Positions 7,927 through 16,305 of a stretch of DNA of 64,000 bases are shown here, piece after piece (the stretch's first letter is position 1; every line of letters starts with the position of its first letter). The notes beneath the pieces were generated by a model, which saw nothing but the letters and a program-made list of their open reading frames with translations, did no database searches and had not been told where the DNA came from. The DNA is from Flavobacterium xinjiangense (GTDB lineage Bacteria > Bacteroidota > Bacteroidia > Flavobacteriales > Flavobacteriaceae), in the NCBI RefSeq assembly GCF_900142885.1, contig NZ_FRCL01000001.1:62001-126000 (forward strand), read 5' to 3'. Made by a program: the position numbers and the translations under genes.

Positions 7927-8599
7927 TACTCCCATTTACAGCATAACGCCTTTCACTTTATTAGATTATGCGCATAAATCAGCTTGCATTCTTTGGTTTG
8001 CAGGCTGTAATATGCGCTGTTTGTATTGTTACAATCCAGAAATCGTACTAGGAAAAGGAACTATTTCATTGGACAAAGTGCTTACTTTCCTTCATTCCAG
8101 AAAAAACTTGCTAGACGCGGTGGTTTTTAGCGGAGGCGAATGCCTGCTTCATAAAAACAGTATCCAACTCATAACCGAAGTCGAAAAAATGGGATTTTTG
8201 GTGAAAATTGACACCAATGGTTCACGACCTGAGGTTTTGCAACAATTACTTGAAAATCAATTGATCGATTATGTGGCGCTGGATTTTAAAGCCATGCCCG
8301 TTCATTTTGAAAAGATAACACAGTCCAATCTTTTTCTGTCTTTTGAAAAGTCTTTGCAGTTATTAGTAAAAAGTGGACTTCCGTTTGAAGTTCGCACCAC
8401 GGTGCATTCTGATTTGATTGATACGAATCACATGCAAGCTATGATACAGTATTTAGAGCAGCAAAATTATCAGGGAAATTATTACATCCAGCATTTTGTG
8501 AATGGAGCGACTACATTAGCAAAATTGGGCTATTCAGTTAGGGAATTGGAAAAGGAAAACCTTTCGACCGCAAGTATTAAAGTACATTTTAGAGGTTGA
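7910..8599 (+). CDS. nrdG: Anaerobic ribonucleotide reductase activating protein (radical SAM)
   Basis: Radical SAM enzyme that generates the glycyl radical on class III ribonucleotide reductase. From ATG 7910 the protein is 229 residues, with the cluster motif CNMRCLYC at about residues 36-43, followed by VVFSGGECLL and VKIDTNGSRP. It resembles the longer activase subtype of ~220-230 residues rather than the E. coli form of ~154. A TTG at 7871 would extend it by 13 residues, but that stretch lies wholly inside the preceding gene. The 17-bp overlap with the glycyl-radical gene suggests translational coupling of activase and substrate. Confidence 0.92.
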   Translation: MKENVSTPIYSITPFTLLDYAHKSACILWFAGCNMRCLYCYNPEIVLGKGTISLDKVLTFLHSRKNLLDAVVFSGGECLLHKNSIQLITEVEKMGFLVKIDTNGSRPEVLQQLLENQLIDYVALDFKAMPVHFEKITQSNLFLSFEKSLQLLVKSGLPFEVRTTVHSDLIDTNHMQAMIQYLEQQNYQGNYYIQHFVNGATTLAKLGYSVRELEKENLSTASIKVHFRG

Positions 8600-8654
8600 T
8601 TATAAAAAAGAGTGCCCGAGAAAACGTATCTTTAAAAACAAATTAAAATTTTAC

Positions 8655-9104
8655 ATGAACCATCATTTTTTGTTAATTATCCATCTATTAAGTGCCACAA
8701 TTTGGGTGGGCGGCCATTTGATATTGGTCTTTGGCCATTTGCCAAAAGCCCTTAAAGAGAAAGACCCGAGCATCATTCTAAATTACGAAAAAAAGTATGA
8801 GCCTGTAGGAATGACGGCTTTGGCTTTACTGGTCGTTACGGGAATTTTAATGGCTTATAAATATGGCGTCAGCATCGAATATTGGTTCCAGTTTGCCACT
8901 CCTATTGAGAAAGTGGTTTCTTCAAAATTACTTTTATTGTTCTTGACAGCAGCTTTCGCCTTGAGCGCACAGTTCAGGGTAATTCCGAAACTTAAAAATA
9001 ATCCAGACAAGTTGCCTGAAATGGCGTTTCACATACTGTCCGTTACGATAATTGGTGTATTGATGCTCATTTTTGGTTCTTACATCCGTTTTGGCGGGTT
9101 TTAA
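8655..9104 (+). CDS. CopD-like four-helix membrane protein
   Basis: A 149-residue protein with four membrane helices (about residues 3-26, 53-71, 84-106, 124-144). It begins with HHFLLIIHLLSATIWVGGHLILV, whose spaced histidines recall the CopD family, which binds copper or heme b in the membrane. FRVIPKLKNNPDKLPE lies between helices 3 and 4. It lies 55 bp after nrdG and 11 bp before the hemerythrin gene, so it is probably co-transcribed with them. A role in copper or heme handling for the nitrogen-oxide enzymes is plausible but unproven. Confidence 0.7.
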   Translation: MNHHFLLIIHLLSATIWVGGHLILVFGHLPKALKEKDPSIILNYEKKYEPVGMTALALLVVTGILMAYKYGVSIEYWFQFATPIEKVVSSKLLLLFLTAAFALSAQFRVIPKLKNNPDKLPEMAFHILSVTIIGVLMLIFGSYIRFGGF

Positions 9105-9115
9105 ATTTATACATT

Positions 9116-9580
9116 ATGATATCAAGTAAACCATTAAAAAGAGCTCCGGAATTACAACCTTTAAGCCACGATCATCATCATGGTTTACAATTGTGTTGGA
9201 AAATACGAACGGGTTTTTCAAAGCAAATTGAACCCGATCGCATCAAAAAATATTCGGACTGGTTTTTTAAAACGCATTTAAAACCGCATTTTGAACTGGA
9301 AGAAAAACACGTATTTCCCATTTTAGGAGCAGAAAATGAACTCATAAAACGAGCGTTGACGGAACATCGTCGTTTGAAACGCTTATTCAAACAAACTACC
9401 GATATAGAAAAATCTTTAGGACACATTGAAGAAGAATTGGAAGCACACATTCGTTTTGAGGAACGCATTTTATTTGTTGAAATTCAAAAAATAGCCACCG
9501 AAGACCAATTAGCTAAAATTAAAGAAATTCATACCGAAGCATCTTTTACAGAAAAGGACGATGATCTTTTTTGGAAATAA
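9116..9580 (+). CDS. Hemerythrin (HHE) domain protein
   Basis: A cytoplasmic 154-residue protein with a hemerythrin fold. Candidate di-iron ligands are HDHHHG near residues 19-24, HLKPHFELEEKHVFP near 55-70, EHRRLKRLF and ELEAHIRFEERILF. Proteins of this family bind O2 or NO, or protect iron-sulfur centres. It has no signal peptide. Its location between the CopD-like gene and the NsrR-like regulator, in a run headed by the di-iron repair protein Ric, suggests a role in NO handling. Confidence 0.85.
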   Translation: MISSKPLKRAPELQPLSHDHHHGLQLCWKIRTGFSKQIEPDRIKKYSDWFFKTHLKPHFELEEKHVFPILGAENELIKRALTEHRRLKRLFKQTTDIEKSLGHIEEELEAHIRFEERILFVEIQKIATEDQLAKIKEIHTEASFTEKDDDLFWK

Positions 9581-9657
9581 AAAAACGGTCAACCCAAAGA
9601 ATAAAGAATATTCAAAAGGAATAGAACTTATTTCTATAAATTTGTAAAAAAACAACT

Positions 9658-10092
9658 ATGTTTTCTAAAACCTGTGAATACGGAATTCGAGCCACCATTT
9701 TTATAGCATCAGAATCCTATCAAAATAATAGAGTTGGGCTTAGAGATATTGCAAAAAAAATAGATTCTCCAGAGGCTTTTACGGCCAAAATTTTACAAAT
9801 ACTATCCAAGAATAATATTATCCATTCTATTAAAGGTGTTGGTGGCGGATTTGAAATCCCAAAAGAAACCATGAGCCAAATAAAACTGTCCCAAATTGTG
9901 ACTGCATTAGATGGAGATCGCGTTTTTACCGGTTGCGGTCTGGGATTAAGTTACTGTTCCGAAGATCACCCTTGTCCGGTTCACGAAAAATTCAAGTCCA
10001 TCAGAAATGAATTGGCATTCATGCTCGAGAACACCAATCTGGAAGAATTGGCAATGGGAATAAAATCAGGCGATACTTTCTTGCGGTATTAA
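9658..10092 (+). CDS. Rrf2-family regulator, NsrR-like
   Basis: A 144-residue Rrf2 winged-helix regulator. The N-terminus MFSKTCEYGIRATIFIA and HTH region GLRDIAKKIDSPEAFTAKILQILSK are typical. Three cysteines, C93-x6-C100-x5-C106, match the spacing that holds an iron-sulfur cluster in NsrR, so it may sense NO. A consensus -7 element TAAATTTG at 9637-9644 places a start site almost directly before the ATG. Two similar dyads at 4471-4498 and 4664-4681 are candidate targets. The NsrR identity is inferred; IscR-like or other Rrf2 members are possible. Confidence 0.85.
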   Translation: MFSKTCEYGIRATIFIASESYQNNRVGLRDIAKKIDSPEAFTAKILQILSKNNIIHSIKGVGGGFEIPKETMSQIKLSQIVTALDGDRVFTGCGLGLSYCSEDHPCPVHEKFKSIRNELAFMLENTNLEELAMGIKSGDTFLRY

Positions 10093-10211
10093 TCAAAAGT
10101 AATCTTATATTTATAAAAACTGTTTTAGGCACAAAGCCATTCAAAAATGGGTGGATTGGAGCCATTTTATGGCACCTATATACTAGTTAGCGGTAATGTT
10201 GTAGGAAAAAA

Positions 10212-10745
10212 ATGAAAACAGAAAATATAATTAAAATAGGACACCCTGTAATTTCTTTCTTTGAGAGAGTTAAATATTATATTTCAATTTATATTGGAAT
10301 TATATCTTTATTTGGATTATTTTACGCTTTCGATGAAGGTAGGAAAGGATTTTTATCTTTTATATTGTTTATGAGTTTAGTCTTTGGTTTATTTATTATC
10401 TATAAAATTTATAAAACAAAACTATATTTAACTGATTTTTATTCTGATTCTTATAGAGTTGAAATATGTTATCTAAATTGTTCTGAAGAACAAACAATTT
10501 TATCTACAATTGAAAAAATTGAAATCAAACTTAAAAACACATCTTCAAGAGCGGGATTTGATTGCGAAATAGAAATCATAATAGACAATAAAAAGTTTAT
10601 AATAAACGATGATTTTGATTGGGGTTTTTCTGAAATGAAAACTTTGTTCGAATATATCAAATCTCATAAACAAGAAATATTAACAGAAAAAGAAAAGTTT
10701 ATAATATCCAGAATTGAAGAAAAGCTTAAAAGAACTCCATTCTAA
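10212..10745 (+). CDS. Hypothetical membrane protein in a cassette-like insertion
   Basis: A 177-residue protein that I do not recognise. Two hydrophobic helices (about residues 26-46 and 48-66) are followed by a cytoplasmic domain of about 110 residues, mixed beta and charged, containing EIEIIIDNKKFIINDDFDWGFSEM and a lysine/glutamate-rich C-terminal helix. The layout resembles small membrane proteins with a PH-like domain, but no motif confirms this. It is more A/T-rich than its neighbours. A cassette-boundary-like stretch (TAGTTAGCGG near 10179) precedes it and an attC-like inverted repeat follows, so it is probably an acquired cassette gene. Confidence 0.65.
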   Translation: MKTENIIKIGHPVISFFERVKYYISIYIGIISLFGLFYAFDEGRKGFLSFILFMSLVFGLFIIYKIYKTKLYLTDFYSDSYRVEICYLNCSEEQTILSTIEKIEIKLKNTSSRAGFDCEIEIIIDNKKFIINDDFDWGFSEMKTLFEYIKSHKQEILTEKEKFIISRIEEKLKRTPF

Positions 10746-10760
10746 AAAAGAAACACTACC

Positions 10761-10886
10761 ACTAACAGCCGTTTTGAGCTAGTGTGTGATTTAGTGGAAT
10801 TACCGTTTCGCAGCATATTTTCTGCAAACCCGAAAATTGAAAGGTTACGAACCACACACCATCTCAAAGCGTCAGGACGTTATAAC
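10761..10886. repeat. attC-like imperfect inverted repeat
   Basis: Arm 1 (10761-10788, ACTAACAGCCGTTTTGAG then CTAGTGTGTG) pairs with arm 2 (10853-10886, CACACACCATCTCAAAGC then GTCAGGACGTTATAAC). The inner 19 bases match at about 16 positions, with unpaired bases near the outer end, and about 64 bases separate the arms. Total size and asymmetric pairing resemble integron attC recombination sites, although the outer ends do not match the classical RYYYAAC/GTTRRRY core exactly. No integrase gene lies in this window. Confidence 0.5.
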
Positions 10887-10915
10887 AACCAAACTTAAAA
10901 AGAAAATCCCGATGT

Positions 10916-10948
10916 CACGGATTTGACTGCGCGGATTTGCAATCCGTG
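10916..10948. repeat. REP-like hairpin
   Basis: CACGGATT (10916-10923) and AATCCGTG (10941-10948) form an 8-bp perfect stem; the loop contains a second GCGGATTTGC. GGATTTGCAATCCGTGCC resembles the REP-type palindromes associated with REP-associated transposases in Bacteroidota. No transposase lies nearby. The rest of 10887-11031 shows no coding sequence. Confidence 0.4.
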
Positions 10949-11031
10949 CCCTTAAACATAAGCCACAACAGCAAATAATTAAAGTTATTATTTCTATATT
11001 TTTAAAATAAAAACCTATTAACCAAATACAT

Positions 11032-11075
11032 CAAAAAAACCCTCTCCACCTCTCGATAAACGAATGTGAAGAGGG
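11032..11075 (-). terminator. Terminator of the 605-residue gene
   Basis: CCCTCT (11040-11045) and AGAGGG (11070-11075), with further partial pairing inside, form a stem. On the minus strand it is followed by a T-run (the A-run at 11033-11039 on the plus strand). It lies just after the stop codon at 11100. Confidence 0.7.
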
Positions 11076-11099
11076 CTTGTTTTTAAAGCTAAATATGTT

Positions 11100-12917
11100 T
11101 TACATTAATTCCAGTTCCGGAATTTTGATACCAAACAATTCCTCTTTGTAAAAATGCAAGAGTGATTGTGTATTTTGATTCTTGTTTTCAGCAGCATCCG
11201 ATGAAGAAAATAAGGATTGATAATACGCGATTCCTTCCGCCAAATTGTTCTTGAACAAGTTCCATTTTTTTATTTGCGGCGCCGTAATTTCGGCAGAAAC
11301 AGTTGCAATTTCGTTTTTCAAATAATCCAAATACATTTTCAATTCTTTGACAAACATATTCGGACGATTGGTGACAGTCAACACCGAAATATTTCCATAA
11401 ATGTGCTGAACCATTTCAGAAAGCGAAACTTCATGGTCAAAATAAGCCATATTGGGACCAGGACAAATGACAACACCTTGTGCCTGTCCTTTAATCTTAA
11501 TGTCATTTTCCAGATAGGAAGCATTGGCTAAACCAACACAAAGACAGGATTTTTCGGTGATTTTATTTTTTGCGTTTTCGAACATTTCAGCCGTCAAAGT
11601 ATCTTTCTTACTGTCTAATTCCTCTAATTTTAAATCTTGAAATTTTTTGGAAGCAGAACAAATTCCTTTTGCTCCATATTCTTTGCTTAACGCCAAAAAC
11701 TTTTTCGGGCAGGAACTTCCCGCATTATTATCGTGAATACGTTTTTGTTTCAAGTGCTCGTTGGTTGTTCCTCTCAAGGTATTAAAAGGAATTCCCAAAG
11801 GAGAAATATGACTCAGGTATAAATCTTCTTCTTTGGCTTTTGCCAATAATTTACGCGTGGCTTCATCTACAGAAGTGGCTTCGGGAACCAATAAAAATGG
11901 AGATCCCCAACCTACAGAATCCACATCATAATAATCCAATAAAAAGTCATGTTCTTCGGCAGTACCTACTCCACCCTGAACCGTTATTTTTAATTCCAAT
12001 GGCTGTTCCGGAACGTGCATTCCCTTTTGCGCTAAAGCTTTCACCATTAAATCATGCGCAGACTGAATCAATTGTTCTTTTTTCTGTTTGAATTCTTCCA
12101 AAATAGGACCTAACAAATACCCATCAGTAGCAAAAGCATGTCCGCCGCAGTTCAATCCGGATTCGATACGGTATTCAGAAACCCAAAGCCCTTTTTTGGC
12201 CAAGAAGTTCCCTTGTATCATTGCCGAACGGAAATCACTCACTTTTAGAATTATTTTCTTCTTTAAAGTATTGTTGTTGTCCGGGAAAAAGACATCGAAA
12301 TTTTCGAAATAACTGTACAATCTTGGATTCATCCCTGCCGAAAGCACCACAGATGAAGTTAAGTTGCTATTAGCAAAACCGCGAAGTGAAGCATGGGCAT
12401 CATTGAAAGCTACGGGTAACTGTTCGTCTTTTATGAAATTGTCCTTGTCGATTTTGGTCATGATATTTACATCAATCTCACCCGCACTCAGGTTATTTTC
12501 AAGATAATTTTTGATGTTTTCCTTAAAGGCAATTCCATCATCCATTAGATTCTGAAGTCCTTTTTTTATCTCCGACTTGTTCGGCAACATGGCGATATAA
12601 TTCTCTAATGCCAATTTACTTTCAGCCAGTTCATTCTTGAAACTTTCGAATTTATCTTTAACGATTTTGTCTACCAAATTTAGATATGACGTAATCCGCT
12701 CTGCTCGATAATCGTGCATCTTTTGAGAAATCTCCTGATACGGAAGGCTGAATTTTTCGCTGTAAAAAGCATTCATTTTTTCTATCAGATCATCATCTAT
12801 AATCGAAATTACAGAGGATATCCCATACTTCGCCACTCGAATAGGACTATCTATGGTATAAGCAAGTCCCATCACGGGAATATGAAAAGTATGTAACGGT
12901 TTAGTTGTTGTCATCAT
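11100..12917 (-). CDS. Conserved protein of unknown function, possible FMN TIM-barrel enzyme
   Basis: A soluble 605-residue protein with no signal peptide. The N-terminus (HIPVMGLAYTIDSPIRVAKYG) resembles the first strand of nitronate monooxygenase or glutamate-synthase-like flavin barrels. Residues ~90-170 form a charged helical insertion. The core then shows SGLNCGGHAFATDG, VQGGVGTAEEHDFLL and VDSVGWGSPFLL, suggestive of a barrel phosphate-binding end. The C-terminal third has conserved-looking cysteines (SSCPKKF, GICSASKKF, KSCLCVGLA, VICPGPNM) that could hold a metal or cluster. An Fnr-type box 53 bp upstream, shared with nadA, implies anaerobic expression. The enzymatic class is a guess; only the flavin-barrel-like motifs support it. 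Confidence 0.6.
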   Translation of the reverse strand: MMTTTKPLHTFHIPVMGLAYTIDSPIRVAKYGISSVISIIDDDLIEKMNAFYSEKFSLPYQEISQKMHDYRAERITSYLNLVDKIVKDKFESFKNELAESKLALENYIAMLPNKSEIKKGLQNLMDDGIAFKENIKNYLENNLSAGEIDVNIMTKIDKDNFIKDEQLPVAFNDAHASLRGFANSNLTSSVVLSAGMNPRLYSYFENFDVFFPDNNNTLKKKIILKVSDFRSAMIQGNFLAKKGLWVSEYRIESGLNCGGHAFATDGYLLGPILEEFKQKKEQLIQSAHDLMVKALAQKGMHVPEQPLELKITVQGGVGTAEEHDFLLDYYDVDSVGWGSPFLLVPEATSVDEATRKLLAKAKEEDLYLSHISPLGIPFNTLRGTTNEHLKQKRIHDNNAGSSCPKKFLALSKEYGAKGICSASKKFQDLKLEELDSKKDTLTAEMFENAKNKITEKSCLCVGLANASYLENDIKIKGQAQGVVICPGPNMAYFDHEVSLSEMVQHIYGNISVLTVTNRPNMFVKELKMYLDYLKNEIATVSAEITAPQIKKWNLFKNNLAEGIAYYQSLFSSSDAAENKNQNTQSLLHFYKEELFGIKIPELELM

Positions 12918-12939
12918 TATATATTTATTAAACAGGCAA

Positions 12940-13013
12940 CAAATATCGAAAAATGGAATAGTTTAAAACCTGATAAATATCATATCCAGTAGCCCGGTAT
13001 TAAAGTACTTTTA
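12940..13013. promoter_or_regulatory. Shared Fnr-type box driving the 605-residue gene and nadAB
   Basis: The box CTGAT-AAAT-ATCAT lies at 12970-12983. On the minus strand -7 element GATATTTG (12947-12940) and on the plus strand TACTTTTA (13006-13013) both end exactly 36.5 bp from the box centre, the spacing also found at norC, cytochrome c/nosZ and crp/fnr. One dimer could therefore activate both directions, with starts near 12934 and 13018. The spacing agreement is observed; activation is inference. Confidence 0.6.
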
Positions 13014-13097
13014 CGGGTTTAAAACAAGTTAAATCAGAATAATAAGAAATCCTTTTGATCAGCATATAAATAGTAGAATCAGAAAAATTAAAAAGAT

Positions 13098-14027
13098 ATG
13101 AATAGTCTTAAAGAACGAATATTGGCATTAAAAAAAGAGAAAAATGCGGTTATTTTAGCCCATTATTATCAGGAAGCCGCAATTCAGTATGTAGCAGATT
13201 ATGTGGGAGATAGTTTAGGATTGTCAATAGAAGCCATGAAAACGGATGCGGATATTATTCTTTTTGCCGGTGTACATTTTATGGCCGAAACCGCAAAAAT
13301 TTTAAACCCAACTAAAAAAGTAATTCTGCCCGATTTGAAAGCAGGATGCTCTCTTGCCGAATCCTGTCCTCCTGATTTGTTCCAGAAATTTATTGACCAG
13401 CATCCCGATCATGTTGTCATTACCTACGTAAATTGTTCAGCCGAGATTAAAGCATTAAGCGATATTGTTTGCACATCATCTAATGCCGTAAAAATCGTAG
13501 AATCAGTACCAAAAGACAGACCAATTATTTTTGCTCCAGATAAGAATTTAGGAAAATATATCATCAGCAAAACAGGGCGCGACATGTTACTTTGGGATGG
13601 TTCCTGTGTGGTGCATGAAGCTTTTTCTTTGGATAAATTAATAGAAGTCCATAAACTGCATCCCGATGCTAAAATCATTGCGCATCCCGAATCTGAAACG
13701 CATATTCTGGAAACTGCCAGTTATATTGGTTCGACAGCCGGAATGATTGATTACGTAAAAACAAACCCGAACAACAAGTTTATTGTCGCTACCGAAGCGG
13801 GAATTCTTCACAAAATGCAACAAGAAGTTCCAAATAAAATTCTGATTCCCGCACCAGCCCAAGACGACAACACTTGTGCTTGCAGTGAATGTGGCTATAT
13901 GAAAATGAATACCTTACAAAAAGTGTATGACTGTTTGCTTAATGAAACGCCCGAAATTATTGTTCCGGAAGACATTAGAAAAAAAGCATTACTTCCTATT
14001 GAACGAATGCTAGAATTATCTAAATAA
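13098..14027 (+). CDS. nadA: Quinolinate synthase NadA
   Basis: Oxygen-sensitive [4Fe-4S] enzyme that condenses iminoaspartate with dihydroxyacetone phosphate to quinolinate in de novo NAD synthesis. The 309 residues show [19 protein letters not shown], the cluster cysteines in [35 protein letters not shown] and [14 protein letters not shown], and the HPE motif IIAHPESE. Length matches the usual ~300-310. Its stop overlaps the nadB start by one base, so the two are translationally coupled. The 5' leader is about 80 bases if transcription starts near 13018. Confidence 0.97.
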   Translation: MNSLKERILALKKEKNAVILAHYYQEAAIQYVADYVGDSLGLSIEAMKTDADIILFAGVHFMAETAKILNPTKKVILPDLKAGCSLAESCPPDLFQKFIDQHPDHVVITYVNCSAEIKALSDIVCTSSNAVKIVESVPKDRPIIFAPDKNLGKYIISKTGRDMLLWDGSCVVHEAFSLDKLIEVHKLHPDAKIIAHPESETHILETASYIGSTAGMIDYVKTNPNNKFIVATEAGILHKMQQEVPNKILIPAPAQDDNTCACSECGYMKMNTLQKVYDCLLNETPEIIVPEDIRKKALLPIERMLELSK

Positions 14028-15550
14028 TGATTACGACAAACTATTTAATCATTGGTTCAGGAGTTGCCGGATTGACTTTTGCAATAAAAATTGCAGACCG
14101 TTTTCCCGACAAAAAAGTGACTATTGTAACGAAGTCAAATGCCGATGAATCCAACACTAAATATGCGCAAGGCGGAATTGCCATTGTTACAGATGAAACC
14201 GAGGATTCGTATCAAAAACACATTGAAGACACCCTAATCTGTGGTGACGGGTTGTGCAATGTTGAAGTCGTTAAAATGGTCGTTACCGAAGGTCCAAAAC
14301 GATTGAAAGAACTCATAGCATGGGGCGCTAAATTTGACAAGACTGCCAAAGGAAATTTTGATTTAGGCAAAGAAGGCGGACATTCCCAAAACAGGGTTGT
14401 ACACCATAAAGACCAAACCGGCCATGAGATTGAACGTGCTATTTTAGACCAAGTACATCAAAAAGGAAATATTACAGTTTTAGACCATCATTTTGCACTG
14501 GATCTGCTTACGGAAGATAATCAGTGTTTGGGAGCTTTTGTTTTAAATCAAAAAACGAATGAAATTATCACCTTTCAATCTGACTTTACGTTGCTTGCCA
14601 CTGGTGGAATTGGGCATCTTTATGGACACACTACCAATCCTATAATTGCGACAGGTGATGGAATTGCGATGGCTTTTCGGGCGAATGCCACCATTAAAGA
14701 CATGGAATTTATTCAATTTCACCCTACCGCATTGTACGATACTTCCATTGGATCGAAGTTTTTAATTTCGGAGGCAGTTAGAGGTTTTGGAGCCTATTTG
14801 CGCACTAAAAACGGCAACCGATTTATGCTTGATTATGATAGCAGAGCGGAATTGGCTTCCCGGGATATTGTTTCCCAAAGTATCGATTTGGAACTTAAAA
14901 AATCAGATGACAAATGCGTTTATTTAGATTGCACTCATTTAGATTTAGAAGCTTTTATAAAACACTTTCCGATGATTTATGAGCGATGCAAAAGCATTGG
15001 GATTGACATTGCAAAAGACTGGATTCCGGTTGTTCCTGCTCAACATTATCTCTGCGGCGGAATTACAGTTGATAAAAATGGAAAAACGGCTATCGATAAT
15101 TTATTTGCCTGTGGAGAATGTTCCCGAACGGGTTTGCATGGCGCGAATAGATTAGCGTCCAACTCCTTACTGGAAGCTTTGGTGTATTCGGACAAAATTT
15201 ATAATTATTTGGCAGACACCGCTTTTGAAAAAAAGGATCTAAACCCTATACTTTCAAATTGGGAATTAGTCGAAAAGCCTAAAATCAATTCTGACTATAC
15301 TGCTACGGTTAAAACAGGATTACAGCTCTTAATGCGTCAAAATGCGGGAATTGTGCGTTATGAAACTGATTTGCATAAAGCAAAAGAACAATTGATGCAA
15401 TGGCAAGACGAACTGGAAACGATACTTAAAAACAATCAAATTAGTACTGAGTTGTACGAATTAAACAATATGATTACAATTGGGAATTTAATCGTTCAAC
15501 AATCTATAATAAGAAATGGGAATAAAGGCAGTTTTAAGAAAAATAATTAA
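14027..15550 (+). CDS. nadB: L-aspartate oxidase NadB
   Basis: FAD enzyme oxidising L-aspartate to iminoaspartate for NadA; it can use fumarate as electron acceptor when oxygen is absent. The 507 residues show the dinucleotide-binding start LIIGSGVAGLTFAIKIA, YAQGGIAIV, the fumarate-reductase-family blocks GGHSQNRVVHHKDQTGHEIE, EFIQFHPTALYD and CGGITVDKNGKTAIDNLFACGECSRTGLHGANRLASNSLLEALVY, and a C-terminal helical domain. Length fits the family (~520). nadC is not in the window. Coupling to an Fnr-type promoter suits anaerobic NAD synthesis. Confidence 0.97.
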   Translation: MITTNYLIIGSGVAGLTFAIKIADRFPDKKVTIVTKSNADESNTKYAQGGIAIVTDETEDSYQKHIEDTLICGDGLCNVEVVKMVVTEGPKRLKELIAWGAKFDKTAKGNFDLGKEGGHSQNRVVHHKDQTGHEIERAILDQVHQKGNITVLDHHFALDLLTEDNQCLGAFVLNQKTNEIITFQSDFTLLATGGIGHLYGHTTNPIIATGDGIAMAFRANATIKDMEFIQFHPTALYDTSIGSKFLISEAVRGFGAYLRTKNGNRFMLDYDSRAELASRDIVSQSIDLELKKSDDKCVYLDCTHLDLEAFIKHFPMIYERCKSIGIDIAKDWIPVVPAQHYLCGGITVDKNGKTAIDNLFACGECSRTGLHGANRLASNSLLEALVYSDKIYNYLADTAFEKKDLNPILSNWELVEKPKINSDYTATVKTGLQLLMRQNAGIVRYETDLHKAKEQLMQWQDELETILKNNQISTELYELNNMITIGNLIVQQSIIRNGNKGSFKKNN

Positions 15551-15606
15551 TTATAAATATCATTCTGCCAAAAAAACAAACAAAAAATAACTAATTCCAT
15601 TTTTTT

Positions 15607-15650
15607 ATGATTTAAATCATATTGAAAATTATTGTACATTTATAAGATTA
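15607..15650 (+). promoter_or_regulatory. Fnr-type box upstream of the crp/fnr gene
   Basis: A perfect dyad ATGAT-TTAA-ATCAT lies at 15607-15620. A weak -7 element TAAGATTA (15643-15650) ends 36.5 bp from the box centre, the same spacing as at the other boxes; TACATTTA at 15635-15642 is an alternative. The box precedes the regulator gene itself, so autoregulation is likely. Confidence 0.6.
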
Positions 15651-15710
15651 CAGCTCTATTTTTTAGTTTATGTATAATTCAGAGGAAAATAATAAATTTA
15701 AAAACGAACC

Positions 15711-16304
15711 ATGCAAATAGACATAGATTTACTTTTCTCGTGGGGTGCAGTAGCTAAAAAATACAAAAAAAACGAAATCATTTTTGATGAGGATGAAGTG
15801 GCTCATTTTTATTATCAAATCATTGAAGGAAGCGTGAGAATGTTTAATTCCAATGACGAAGGAAAAGAGTTTACACAAGGTCTTTTTTGTAAAGGAAACA
15901 GTTTTGGAGAACCCCCTTTGTTTATTGACCAACCGTATCCATCAAAAGCAATTACTATTCAGGATAGCACAATTATAAAGTTATCAAAAGACAAATTCTT
16001 AAAAATTCTTGACGAATATCCGTCCATTCAAAAATCCTTTTTGATTTTATTGGCAAACAAAATCCATTCTAAATCAAACACTTCAAAAGAGATTATAAAT
16101 CAAAAACCCGAGTTTAGAATTGTTGCTTTCTTGAATACCCACAAGAAAAAATCCGAATGTTGTAATGAAAAAGTATTGATTCCTTACACGCGTCAGGAAA
16201 TCGCAAATTTCACCGGTTTGAGAGTAGAAACAGTCATTCGCGTTTTATGCAAGATGAACACTTGCGATAAACTAGAGATTGTCAATCATAAAATATATTA
16301 TTAA
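15711..16304 (+). CDS. Crp/Fnr-family transcription regulator (DNR/NnrR-like)
   Basis: A 197-residue regulator with an N-terminal cyclic-nucleotide-binding-like barrel (residues ~10-110, with GSVRMFNSNDEGKEF and GNSFGEPPLF) and a C-terminal winged helix whose recognition region is TRQEIANFTGLRVETVIRVLCKM. It lacks the N-terminal cysteine cluster that holds the oxygen-sensing [4Fe-4S] centre of true Fnr, so a heme- or NO-sensing DNR/NnrR-type role is more likely. It probably recognises the ATGAT-N4-ATCAT boxes in this window, one of which lies before its own gene. The next gene starts 1 bp after its stop. Confidence 0.88.
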   Translation: MQIDIDLLFSWGAVAKKYKKNEIIFDEDEVAHFYYQIIEGSVRMFNSNDEGKEFTQGLFCKGNSFGEPPLFIDQPYPSKAITIQDSTIIKLSKDKFLKILDEYPSIQKSFLILLANKIHSKSNTSKEIINQKPEFRIVAFLNTHKKKSECCNEKVLIPYTRQEIANFTGLRVETVIRVLCKMNTCDKLEIVNHKIYY

Positions 16305-16305
16305 G

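Noticed and set aside
10916..10948. tRNA-like hairpin
   Set aside because: It lacks the cloverleaf arms and a T-loop consensus; a REP-type palindrome explains it better.
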